From Collinsella aerofaciens (GTDB taxonomy: Bacteria > Actinomycetota > Coriobacteriia > Coriobacteriales > Coriobacteriaceae), in NCBI RefSeq assembly GCF_015546965.1, contig NZ_JADMUF010000009.1, forward strand, positions 1 through 64,000: DNA of 64,000 bases, given 5' to 3'. The notes below the pieces were generated by a model, which saw only the letters and a list, made by a program, of their open reading frames with translations, did not search any database and was not told where the DNA came from. Of the stretch, positions 1 to 7,398 are shown in pieces. Positions within the stretch are counted from its first letter, which is position 1; every line of letters begins with the position of its first letter. The translations under genes were made by a program, and so were the position numbers.

Positions 1-110
1 CCGGGCCCGCGCCTTTAGACGCGAGCCCGGGGCCCGTGGGTTATACCCTAAGAGCAAACCACCCTTTTTAAGGGTGGTTCTGATTTGGCGCCGAAATGCG
101 CAATGCTTTC

Positions 111-140
111 CGGGCTGTCCACGGGCTGTCCACGGGCTAT
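111..140 (+). repeat. Tandem 11-bp repeat
   Basis: The unit CGGGCTGTCCA occurs twice back to back (111-121, 122-132), followed by a partial third unit (CGGGCT). It is non-coding and lies about 220 bases upstream of rnpB. No function is apparent; it could be replication slippage. Confidence 0.6.
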
Positions 141-320
141 TGGGTTGTTGGTGCATGAAAAATGCCGACATCCCGCCTCGGGGAGGAGGCGGGAACACAC
201 CGAGTAGACGGAGGGGTGTGGAGCGCGGTCGCGTCTCGACTGACGACGTTGCCCATCGACAGGATTATTGTAGCGCATGGCGGTTCTTGGTATATCGTGT
301 CGAGCGTTTGCGTTGTGCCA

Positions 321-347
321 TTGCCTGCGGCAACGGTGTGTTACACT
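321..347 (+). promoter_or_regulatory. Probable rnpB promoter
   Basis: A TACACT -10-like hexamer at 342-347 lies just upstream of the mapped 5' end of rnpB, which is where a transcription start is expected. A TTGCCT -35-like hexamer sits at 321-326; the 15-base spacer is short, so the -35 assignment is weak. Confidence 0.4.
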
Positions 348-357
348 CTTGCACTGC

Positions 358-716
358 TGAGTGGGCCAGACGGTCGCGCGATGTGCTGCTTGCAGCACGC
401 GTGAGGAAAGTCCGGGCTCCAGAGGGCGGGATGCCGGCTAACGGCCGGGCGGAGTGATCCGACGGAAAGCGCCGCAGAAAAGAAGACTCCCACCTGCGCC
501 GCAAGGCGTAAAGGGAAAAGCTGAAACGGTGGTGTAAGAGACCACCAGCGTCGTGGCAACACGGCGGCTTGGCAAGCCCCATCCGGAGCAAGCGCGAATA
601 GGAACGTTATGGGCCGGCCCGGTCCGCGTTCGGGTAGCGTGCGTGGAGCTGCACGGTAACGTGCAGACAAGATAAATGACCGTTCACGACAGAACCCGGC
701 TTATAGGCCCACTTGG
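358..716 (+). ncRNA. rnpB: RNase P RNA (bacterial class A)
   Basis: This is the catalytic RNA of RNase P, which removes 5' leaders from pre-tRNAs. The conserved 5' core GAGGAAAGTCCGGGCTCC is at about 402-419, and the conserved 3' core ACAGAACCCGGCTTA is near 690. The ends pair: AGTGGGCC at 360-367 is complementary to GGCCCACT at 706-713, forming helix P1 and fixing the boundaries to within a few bases. The length of about 360 nt and the helix layout fit type A. Protein reading frames across it are spurious. Confidence 0.96.
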
Positions 717-733
717 CACTTTGTTGACGCTGC

Positions 734-832
734 GAACCCGTCAGCGCGGCAATCTGCCTTTCAAGCCTTCGGGCATGACCATAAGGTCAATGCCCTCGTC
801 TTTCAAGGCACCTTGCTCGCACTGACGGGTTC
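734..832. repeat. Inverted repeat downstream of rnpB
   Basis: GAACCCGTCAG (734-744) and CTGACGGGTTC (822-832) are perfect 11-base complements separated by 77 bases. The intervening sequence has no convincing gene; a small internal inverted repeat (GACC/GGTC) lies near 774-787. Its role is unknown; it may form a long-range hairpin in the rnpB read-through transcript. Confidence 0.4.
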
Positions 833-947
833 TCGCTGTTGATGACGGCATCATTGGCGTTTCCGCTCTTGTTGGCGAGGGCAACGATGCTGTCTTTGCC
901 GTATTATTGAGGCTGTTTGTTGCTTTGCTTGTTGTTGAGGGGCTTTG

Positions 948-1583
948 TTGGACAGCTATTTTACTCTGCAATCGAATATTGAGGTTTCGGGCGAATTTGT
1001 GGACCGCAAGAGCCGGTTTATTGCCCAGCTGGTCCATATTGAGTCCGAGGATGAGGCGAATGCCTTTATCGAGACCGTTCGCAAACGTCATTACGACGCT
1101 CGACACAATGTTCCCGCGTGGATTTTGGTCGATGGACGTGAGCGCCAGAGCGATGACGGTGAGCCGAGCCGCACGAGCGGCATGCCGACGCTCGAGGTGT
1201 TGCGCGGTGCGGGGCTCAAAAATGTTTGCTGCGTGGTGACGCGCTATTTTGGTGGCACGCTGTTGGGGCCCGGTGGCTTGGTGCGCGCCTATACCGCGGC
1301 GACGCAGGCGGCGGTGGCAGCTGCTCAGGAGGCTGGGCAGATCGTTGAGATGACGAGTGTCGTGCCGGTTGACGTGCGTGTGGCCTATCCGCAGTATGAG
1401 CAGGTGCTTCGTTTGGCGCAGGATTCGGGTGCCAAGGTTTCTAATACCGATTACGCGGATGCCGTGACACTTCATTTGGTGTTTAAGGCGGGGGAGCAGG
1501 AGCCGTTTTGCGCTAAGATGCGCGAGCTTATGGCGGGGCGCGAGGAGATTGAGGTCGGCGCTCCCGAATTTGCCGAGTTCTAA
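948..1583 (+). CDS. YigZ/IMPACT family protein
   Basis: A protein of about 211 residues of the YigZ (UPF0029/IMPACT) family. The family core is clear: DRKSRFIAQL near the N-terminus, then DGEPSRTSGMP and the glycine-rich RYFGGTLLGPGGLVRAY block, which is the most conserved part of the IMPACT N-terminal domain. The C-terminal part resembles the ferredoxin-like DUF1949 domain. Bacterial members have no settled biochemical role. There is no usable ATG; two consecutive TTG codons lie at 945 and 948, and the GAGG at 937-940 is best spaced for 948. It is a single gene ending in a strong terminator. Confidence 0.85.
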   Translation: MDSYFTLQSNIEVSGEFVDRKSRFIAQLVHIESEDEANAFIETVRKRHYDARHNVPAWILVDGRERQSDDGEPSRTSGMPTLEVLRGAGLKNVCCVVTRYFGGTLLGPGGLVRAYTAATQAAVAAAQEAGQIVEMTSVVPVDVRVAYPQYEQVLRLAQDSGAKVSNTDYADAVTLHLVFKAGEQEPFCAKMRELMAGREEIEVGAPEFAEF

Positions 1584-1586
1584 CGG

Positions 1587-1637
1587 CGACGGCCGGCGTG
1601 CTTTTGGATGGATCCCAAGCGCGCCGGCCGTCGTTTT
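1587..1637 (+). terminator. Rho-independent terminator of the yigZ-like gene
   Basis: The 12-base arm CGACGGCCGGCG (1587-1598) pairs perfectly with CGCCGGCCGTCG (1622-1633), followed by TTTT. It lies between two convergent genes. Confidence 0.8.
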
Positions 1638-1650
1638 ATGTTGCTGCCGT

Positions 1651-2097
1651 TTACTCGGCGAGTTGCTTTAGCACATCACAGGCGATTTCGATGGCATCGT
1701 CGATGCAGCCGGGGCAGCTGCGGAGCGGACCCTTGTCCGATCCGATGCCCTTGAGCGTGCCGCAGACGGTCGTCGTGTTCTTCTCGCCAAAACGTTTGGC
1801 GATCTCGCGCGACAGCTTGTAGGTCTGGCCCTTGGTCTTGGGGTTTTCCATGCCGTCGCTCATTACAAAGCCCATGATGGCCACGGCGCCCGAGATGGCG
1901 CCGCAGGTTTCGGTCATGCCGCCCATGCCGGCGCCAAAGCCCTCGGTGAGGGTAAAGGCGACCTGGGGGTCGAGCCCGACGGCGGGCGCGAGCGTGCAGG
2001 CGACGGCCTGTGCGCAGTTAAAACCACGGGCGTGGTATTCGGCAGCCTGAGCCTGACAGGCGTTGATGTCGAGCTGGGCCGTATCGATTTGCTTCAT
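1651..2097 (-). CDS. C_GCAxxG_C_C family redox protein
   Basis: A 148-residue protein of the C_GCAxxG_C_C family, small cysteine-rich proteins of anaerobes thought to bind an Fe-S cluster or be redox active; the biochemical role is unknown. Visible cysteines are in FNCAQAV, in the signature ETCGAISGA, in VCGTL and in the C-terminal SCPGC. The ATG at 2097 has a GGAG ribosome site 6 bases upstream; a longer frame reaching 2241 lacks one, so the short form is chosen. It converges with the yigZ-like gene and is divergent from the sulfhydrylase gene. Confidence 0.82.
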   Translation of the reverse strand: MKQIDTAQLDINACQAQAAEYHARGFNCAQAVACTLAPAVGLDPQVAFTLTEGFGAGMGGMTETCGAISGAVAIMGFVMSDGMENPKTKGQTYKLSREIAKRFGEKNTTTVCGTLKGIGSDKGPLRSCPGCIDDAIEIACDVLKQLAE

Positions 2098-2244
2098 CGT
2101 TGTCTCCTTGGTCACGGTGTACCCGCCTATGGTACCCGTGACGGGGCATGTAATCATCGAGAGCTTCATGTATGCCTCGTTTTTATCTATCGAGCAAATG
2201 CCCAAGGCTTGAGATAAATACCCCTGATCAATTTGTCCCATAAC

Positions 2245-2280
2245 CTACCTTGGGGATGGGTTGAGAGGGGTGCAAGGTAG
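2245..2280 (+). promoter_or_regulatory. Stem-loop in the metY leader
   Basis: CTACCTTG (2245-2252) pairs perfectly with CAAGGTAG (2273-2280) around a 20-base G-rich loop, about 48 bases upstream of the metY start. It does not match the SAM-I or other SAM riboswitch cores I know, and has no T-run. It may be a leader control element. Confidence 0.4.
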
Positions 2281-2327
2281 CGGTATCGTGAACCGAATAA
2301 AACGTAACCTAGGCAAGGGAGCTAGAT

Positions 2328-3611
2328 ATGAGCGAGCAGACCATCGGTACTACATGTGTTCAGGGCGGCTATCACCCGGGAGATGCCGAGCCGCGCCAGG
2401 TGCCCATCTACCAGTCCACCACGTGGAAGTACGACACGTCCGAGCACATGGGCAAGCTGTTTGACCTGGAGGAGTCGGGTTACTTCTACAGCCGTCTACA
2501 GAACCCCACGTGCGATCTGGTTGCCGCCAAGATCTGCGAGATGGAGGGCGGCACTGCCGCTATGCTCACGAGCTCGGGTATGGCTGCGAACTTCCTCGCG
2601 ATCTTTAACGTGGCCGGTGCCGGCGATCACGTGGTCGCGAGCTCTGCCATCTACGGCGGTACCTATAACCTGCTCGCCCATACCATGGAGCGCATGGGTT
2701 TGACCTGCACGTTCGTCGCCCCCGACTGCACCGATGAGGAGCTCGAGGCAGCCTTTGAGCCCAATACCAAGCTCGTCTTTGGCGAGACGATCGCCAACCC
2801 CGCCCTTGCTGTGCTCGATATTGAGCGCTTTGCCAAGGCCGCGCATGACCACGGCGTGCCGCTGATGGTCGACAACACCTTCCCGACGCCCGTGATGTGC
2901 CGTCCCTTTGAGTGGGGCGCCGACATCGTTACGCACTCCACCACCAAGTACATGGATGGACATGCTGCCTACCTGGGTGGCGTGATTGTCGATCACGGCC
3001 AGTTTGACTGGATGGCCCATGCGGACAAGTTCCCGGGTCTCACCACGCCCGATGAGAGCTACCACGGCGTGACCTATGCCGAGAAGTTTGGTCGCGAGGG
3101 TGCCTTCATTACCAAGGCAACCGCTCAGCTCATGCGCGATCTTGGTCCTATGCAGAATCCGCAGGCGGCGTTCTTCCTGAACAGCTCGCTCGAGAGCCTG
3201 CACGTGCGTATGCCGCGCCATTGCGAGAACGGTCTGGCGGTCGCCAAGTTCCTGCAGGGCCATCCCAAGGTGCGCTTCGTGAGCTATCCGGGCCTGGAGG
3301 GCGATAAGTACTATGACATCGCTCAGAAGTACATGCCCAACGGTACGTGCGGCGTCGTAAGCTTTGGCTTTATCGGTGGTCGCGCGGCGGCCGAGACCTT
3401 TATGAAGAGCCTCAAGCTCGCCCAGATCGCTACGCACGTGGCCGACGCCCGCACCTGCTGCTTGCATCCGGCAAACGCCACCCATCGCCAGATGAACGAT
3501 GAGGAGCTCATCGCCTGCGGTATCTCCGCCGACATGGTGCGCCTGTCGTGCGGCCTCGAGGACACGGCCGATCTGATTGCCGACCTTGAGCAGGCGCTCG
3601 AGCAGTGCTAG
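2328..3611 (+). CDS. metY: O-acetylhomoserine sulfhydrylase (PLP enzyme)
   Basis: A 427-residue Cys/Met-metabolism PLP enzyme. It most resembles O-acetylhomoserine aminocarboxypropyltransferase, which makes homocysteine from O-acetylhomoserine and sulfide; some relatives are methionine gamma-lyases, so the exact reaction is not fixed by sequence. The PLP lysine lies in HSTTKYMDGH, preceded by the VDNTFPTP motif; the YSRLQNPT and GGTAAMLTSSGMAA blocks are also typical. The ATG at 2328 follows GGGAG by 6 bases. It is monocistronic: a strong terminator follows and a different operon starts beyond. Cytoplasmic. Confidence 0.88.
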   Translation: MSEQTIGTTCVQGGYHPGDAEPRQVPIYQSTTWKYDTSEHMGKLFDLEESGYFYSRLQNPTCDLVAAKICEMEGGTAAMLTSSGMAANFLAIFNVAGAGDHVVASSAIYGGTYNLLAHTMERMGLTCTFVAPDCTDEELEAAFEPNTKLVFGETIANPALAVLDIERFAKAAHDHGVPLMVDNTFPTPVMCRPFEWGADIVTHSTTKYMDGHAAYLGGVIVDHGQFDWMAHADKFPGLTTPDESYHGVTYAEKFGREGAFITKATAQLMRDLGPMQNPQAAFFLNSSLESLHVRMPRHCENGLAVAKFLQGHPKVRFVSYPGLEGDKYYDIAQKYMPNGTCGVVSFGFIGGRAAAETFMKSLKLAQIATHVADARTCCLHPANATHRQMNDEELIACGISADMVRLSCGLEDTADLIADLEQALEQC

Positions 3612-3680
3612 GCTAGCGTGCGTGCTAGGCGTGGGACGGCTTTTCGGCTGACGACGTCCTCATAGTTCCGATTCCGTAGG

Positions 3681-3727
3681 CGGGACCCCGATCGTGTCCG
3701 TTTGTAGGCGATTGGGGTCCCGTTTTT
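3681..3727 (+). terminator. Terminator after metY
   Basis: CGGGACCCC (3681-3689) pairs perfectly with GGGGTCCCG (3714-3722), followed by TTTTT. It lies 26 bases before the next start codon. Confidence 0.85.
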
Positions 3728-3752
3728 GCGTTGCACGATAGAAAGGATATAC

Positions 3753-5057
3753 ATGGAGAAAACTGCCGAGCAGCTGCGCCGCGAACACATTGCCCTAGAG
3801 GGCGACACCCACGGTAAGAATAAATGGGCGATTCTGTTCACCGTGCTCGTCATGACCTTTATGGCGTGTCTGGATGCGAGCATCGTGACGGTGGCGCTCC
3901 CAGTGATGCAAAAGGAGCTGGGGGTGGGTCTCGACCGCATTCAGCTCGTGAGCTCGGTGTATCTGCTCGCGACGTGCGTCGCCATGCTGCCGTTTGGCCG
4001 CTTGGGCGATGTGCGCGGCAAGGTGAATGTGTTCCAGCTTGGTGTAATCGTCTTTACGGGTGGCTCGTTGCTTTGCGGGCTTTCGGCTTCGCTCGAGGTG
4101 CTTATCTTGGCGCGTTTCGTGCAGGGCATTGGCTGTGCCGCCGCGATGGCCAACAATATGGGCATCATCACCGAGTCGTTTCCGGCGCGTGAGCGCGGCC
4201 GTGCCATGGGCATTCTGGCGACCTTTGTGGCTCTTGGCATGATGTGCGGCCCCGTGCTCGGCGGCGTGCTGGTGGCGAGCTTTCCCTGGGAGAGCATCTT
4301 CCTTATCAATCTGCCCATTGGCGTAATCTCGTTTATCGTGGGACTCTATACGCTGCCGCATGTGAAGCCGGAGGCTGGCGAACGCCCTATGCCGTTGACA
4401 GAGGCGGCGCGTCGCTGCTTTGCGAGCTCGGCTTTCACGATTAACCTGGCTTGCATGCTTATCGTGTTCGTGGGTATCGGTGCCTCCGAGTTTGTGCTGC
4501 CGTTCTACTTTCAGGATGCCCACGGCTTTAGCTCCGATATCTCCGGCCTGTTGTTTTTGGCGATGCCGGTCGTGAATGCCTTTGTGGGCCCGCTTTCGGG
4601 CTCGGTGTCCGACCGTGTTGGTTGTGAAGCGCCCACGGCCGTTGGCCTGGGCGTGTACGTGTGCGGTCTCTTTGCGGTGAGCACGCTTGACGAGCACTCT
4701 TCCATCTTGATGATCGTGTGCTGCGTCGCGTTTATGTCGTGCGGCACGTCGATCTTCCAGAGTCCCAATAATTCGCTGTATATGGGTTCGGCTCCGCGTG
4801 AGGCGCTTGGCTTTGCGGGCAGCTTGAGCAGCTTGGCGCGCTATGCGGGCATAGCGCTGGGTATTAATGCGGCGTCGCGCATCCTGTATGGACAGACGAG
4901 CGCGGCGATGGGCAAGACGGTCACGAGCTATGTGGCGGGTCGTCCGGACGTGTTCCTCTTTGGCTTCCGTTTGGTATTCTACGTGCTGATGGCCGTTGCT
5001 ACCGTGGGCTTTGCGCTCACATTGGTACGTTTGGTGAGGACGCGCACCCGGCATTAG
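3753..5057 (+). CDS. MFS transporter, DHA2-like drug/metabolite exporter
   Basis: A membrane protein of 434 residues of the major facilitator superfamily. After a charged 30-residue N-terminus, TM1 carries LDASIVTVALPVM, the motif typical of the DHA2 (EmrB/QacA) group; FGRLGDVRGK matches the loop 2-3 motif A and GPVLGGVL matches motif C of exporters. The length suggests 12-14 helices. The ATG at 3753 is preceded by GAAAGGA; the upstream in-frame TTG at 3726 is inside the terminator tail and is rejected. The substrate cannot be told from the sequence. Monocistronic. Confidence 0.85.
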   Translation: MEKTAEQLRREHIALEGDTHGKNKWAILFTVLVMTFMACLDASIVTVALPVMQKELGVGLDRIQLVSSVYLLATCVAMLPFGRLGDVRGKVNVFQLGVIVFTGGSLLCGLSASLEVLILARFVQGIGCAAAMANNMGIITESFPARERGRAMGILATFVALGMMCGPVLGGVLVASFPWESIFLINLPIGVISFIVGLYTLPHVKPEAGERPMPLTEAARRCFASSAFTINLACMLIVFVGIGASEFVLPFYFQDAHGFSSDISGLLFLAMPVVNAFVGPLSGSVSDRVGCEAPTAVGLGVYVCGLFAVSTLDEHSSILMIVCCVAFMSCGTSIFQSPNNSLYMGSAPREALGFAGSLSSLARYAGIALGINAASRILYGQTSAAMGKTVTSYVAGRPDVFLFGFRLVFYVLMAVATVGFALTLVRLVRTRTRH

Positions 5058-5217
5058 CGTGTTGGGAGGCTGTCTGCCACGAATCGGGCCTGTCTACTGG
5101 TCTTGCAGCTTTATGGTGCGATACGGCTTGTGGGGCGGTCGGGGGTCGGTCCGTGGTAGACTATCGAACAACGTTTATTAATCGCGCGGTATCGTTGCCG
5201 CGAGAAGGGGTTGCGCC

Positions 5218-5796
5218 ATGCAGGAGCTTGAGGATCGTATTCGCCATGACGGCATCGTAAAGGCCGGTAACGTCCTTAAGGTTGATGCCTTCCTCAACCA
5301 CCAATGCGACGTTGAGCTGTTCGACCACATGGGCGCCGAGTGGGCCCGTCTGTTCGAGGGTGTCGAGATCAACAAGATCCTGACGATCGAGGCTTCGGGC
5401 ATTGGCATGGCTTGCATTGCAGCCCAGCATTTTGGCGGCGTGCCGGTGGTCTTTGCCAAGAAGGCCCAGTCCATCAACCTTGACGGCGAGCAGTATGCCA
5501 CGACCATCTACTCCTTTACCAAGCAGAAGGAGTACCCGGTCATCGTCGGCAAGCGCTTCCTGTCCGAGGGCGACAAGGTCCTGATCATCGACGACTTTTT
5601 GGCCAACGGCTGCGCGCTCGAGGGTCTTATCAAGATCTGCGAGGCTGCGGGTGCCGAGGTGTCCGGTATTGGCATTGCGGTGGAGAAGGGCTTCCAGGGC
5701 GGTGGCGATAAGCTCCGCGAGCGTGGCTTCCGCGTCGAGAGCCTGGCCCGTATCGCCGATATGGACTGTGAGACCGGCGAGATCACCTTCGCCTAA
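5218..5796 (+). CDS. xpt: Xanthine phosphoribosyltransferase
   Basis: A 192-residue type I phosphoribosyltransferase that converts xanthine and PRPP to XMP in purine salvage. The PRPP-binding motif is [13 protein letters not shown] (near residue 122), and the N-terminus (MQELEDRI...[11 protein letters not shown]) is characteristic of Xpt. The length matches the family. The ATG at 5218 is preceded by AGAAGGGG. The 160-base leader was inspected for a purine riboswitch and none was recognised. A strong terminator follows. Confidence 0.95.
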   Translation: MQELEDRIRHDGIVKAGNVLKVDAFLNHQCDVELFDHMGAEWARLFEGVEINKILTIEASGIGMACIAAQHFGGVPVVFAKKAQSINLDGEQYATTIYSFTKQKEYPVIVGKRFLSEGDKVLIIDDFLANGCALEGLIKICEAAGAEVSGIGIAVEKGFQGGGDKLRERGFRVESLARIADMDCETGEITFA

Positions 5797-5824
5797 GCGC
5801 GCGACATAAGCGATTGGTATGCGA

Positions 5825-5860
5825 TGTGACAAAGGGGCTTTCCCTTTGTCACATTTTTTT
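5825..5860 (+). terminator. Terminator after xpt
   Basis: TGTGACAAAGGG (5825-5836) pairs perfectly with CCCTTTGTCACA (5842-5853) around a 5-base loop, followed by seven Ts. Confidence 0.93.
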
Positions 5861-5880
5861 GTATGAGGGGAGGTGTTGAT

Positions 5881-6261
5881 ATGGATGAGAACAAGATGGG
5901 ATGGCGCGAGTATGCGCGCTATGCCGAGATGTCGGTCGAGGATTTGGCGCGCGATTGCGAGGTGCAGGTATTTCGCGCGACGGGTCCGGGCGGACAGGGC
6001 GTGAACACGACTGATTCGGCGGTACGCATGAAGCATGGGCCCACGGGGATTGTCGTGACGGCGCGCGAGAGCCGCAGTCAGTTCCAGAACCGTAGCTGCT
6101 GTCTGCGTAAGCTGCGCGCTGAGCTTGAGCGTCGTGGCCGTCCGCCGCGCCGCCGCGTCAAGACCAAGGTGCCTCAGCGGTCTCGCCAGCGCAGACTCAA
6201 TGACAAGCACTTCAACGCCATTAAAAAAGCCAACCGTCGCAAGCCGGGTGGGGAGGAATGA
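5881..6261 (+). CDS. Small GGQ-domain release-factor-like protein
   Basis: A 126-residue protein containing only the peptidyl-tRNA-hydrolysing domain of class I release factors. The catalytic GGQ is at residues 37-39 within [16 protein letters not shown], whose tail resembles RF1/RF2 domain 3 more than ArfB/YaeJ. The C-terminal third is very basic ([25 protein letters not shown]), like the mRNA-channel-binding tail of ArfB. It lacks stop-codon-reading domains, so a ribosome-rescue role is plausible (inference). The ATG at 5881 has GAGGGGAGG upstream; the ATG at 5863 overlaps the terminator T-run. Confidence 0.8.
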   Translation: MDENKMGWREYARYAEMSVEDLARDCEVQVFRATGPGGQGVNTTDSAVRMKHGPTGIVVTARESRSQFQNRSCCLRKLRAELERRGRPPRRRVKTKVPQRSRQRRLNDKHFNAIKKANRRKPGGEE

Positions 6262-6270
6262 TCTTCTCAA

Positions 6271-6341
6271 TAAGTTGCGGTGAAATAGGGACTGTTTTGC
6301 GGCTTTAGCTGCATATACAGTCCCTATTTCACCGCAACTTA
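6271..6341. repeat. Dispersed palindromic repeat, copy 1
   Basis: Perfect 25-base inverted arms (6271-6295 and 6317-6341, starting TAAGTTGCGGTGAAAT) around a 21-base centre. It lies in the gap between convergent genes and could act as a bidirectional terminator, but closely similar elements occur at 43021-43090 and 44307-44375, so it belongs to a mobile or expanding family. Arms differ between copies only at a few bases (ATAGGGACT here, ATACGGACT in the others); the centres diverge. Confidence 0.9.
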
Positions 6342-6348
6342 GGTGGGG

Positions 6349-7311
6349 TTAGCGGGTGGGGCGCCAGACGTGGAGGGCGCCGGCGAGGATGTCCACCTCG
6401 ATGCGCGAGGCGATAATGGGCTCGCCGTCGGCCTGGATGGGGTAGTTGGGCTCCTCAAAGGTAAGCTCAGCATGGCGACAGCGGCGCATGCGAACCGGTG
6501 GCAGCTTGGTGTGGTGGCCGTCTTTGGCCGAAAGGAACATAGGCAGGGCTACCGCGCGAGGGACGGGGCCGCAGGCGTAGCAGACGTCGAATATACCGTC
6601 ACAGGGGTCGGCGTCGGGACAGATGCGATAACCCGATCCATAGGTAGGGCCCAGCTGAATCGCCATGATGATCGCCCTCACGCGCTCGGCAGGCGTCCCG
6701 TCAAAGCTGACTGTCATGGGGTAGTTGCGATAGCGTAGGCCAAACTGCTCAAGTCCCGAGAGGGTGTAGAGCGGCGCGCCTGTCAAGCCGGTCTTTTTGC
6801 GCAGCTCGGTGGTGCCCAGGCCGATGGCGGCATCGATGCCGACCGAAAGCGTCTGGTCGTAGTACTCAACGGTAGCCTCGCCGCTGCCGCTTGCAGGGCT
6901 CCACGAGCGAATGCGCCCGACGTCCTGACGCTGCAGCTCGCAGGTGAGCAGCGCGCCAAAATCCTTGCCGGAGAAATCGTCGATGTCGAGCGTCTGGGCA
7001 AAATCGTTGCCGGAGCCCACGGGCAGGACGGCAAGAGCGGGGCGGGCGTCCTCCTCTTGCGTCATAAGCCCGTTGACGACCTCGTGGATCACGCCATCGC
7101 CGCCAAGGGCGATAACGGTGCGATAGCCCTGAGCCTGTGCGGCAAGTCCCTTGGCATGTCCCATGCGCTCGGTTAGCATCAGGTCAAACTGGGATGCGCG
7201 TGCAGTCATGTCCAAAAAGCGCTGCAGGCGCTCGGCAACTTCGCGCGCTGCACCCGACTGGGCGGCTGGGTTGGCGATGATGAGCGTGCGACCAAAATCA
7301 GTTGCGTGCAT
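6349..7311 (-). CDS. Diacylglycerol/lipid kinase family protein (YegS/BmrU-like)
   Basis: A 320-residue lipid kinase-like protein, likely phosphorylating diacylglycerol or a related lipid at the membrane. Family features: TLIIANPAAQSG near the N-terminus, the nucleotide-binding GGDGVIHEVVNGL motif, and LPVGSGNDFAQ, in which the GSGND block is diagnostic. The C-terminal part (IQADGEPI) matches the family's second domain. The ATG at 7311 is preceded by GGGAG; the longer frame from 7383 lacks one. It is the downstream member of a minus-strand pair with the ClC gene. Confidence 0.87.
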   Translation of the reverse strand: MHATDFGRTLIIANPAAQSGAAREVAERLQRFLDMTARASQFDLMLTERMGHAKGLAAQAQGYRTVIALGGDGVIHEVVNGLMTQEEDARPALAVLPVGSGNDFAQTLDIDDFSGKDFGALLTCELQRQDVGRIRSWSPASGSGEATVEYYDQTLSVGIDAAIGLGTTELRKKTGLTGAPLYTLSGLEQFGLRYRNYPMTVSFDGTPAERVRAIIMAIQLGPTYGSGYRICPDADPCDGIFDVCYACGPVPRAVALPMFLSAKDGHHTKLPPVRMRRCRHAELTFEEPNYPIQADGEPIIASRIEVDILAGALHVWRPTR

Positions 7312-7398
7312 GGGGTGACTCCCGGCGTATGACGTGACGGTGCGGTCGCGCTCAGGTCGAATTGCCCCCGATTGTGGCTGCACGGCGAATATTTACGT

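Larger units (their letters stand above)
1..355. other. Non-coding stretch upstream of rnpB
   Basis: I see no credible gene here; the reading frames that cross it have no ribosome binding site and no recognisable protein. It holds three simple inverted repeats: a GC-rich one at 1-33, a perfect 10-bp stem with a 3-base loop at 57-79, and a perfect 9-bp stem at 171-194. None is followed by a clear T-run on the + strand, so they are not convincing + strand terminators; they may close a transcript that ends left of the window. A tandem 11-bp repeat lies at 111-140. Confidence 0.5.

Noticed and set aside
741-1475. 244-codon minus-strand frame opposite the yigZ-like gene
   Set aside because: Shadow frame; the + strand translation has the clear IMPACT signature.
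5058-5217. Purine riboswitch upstream of xpt
   Set aside because: No three-way junction core or conserved loop sequences were recognisable in the 160-base leader.
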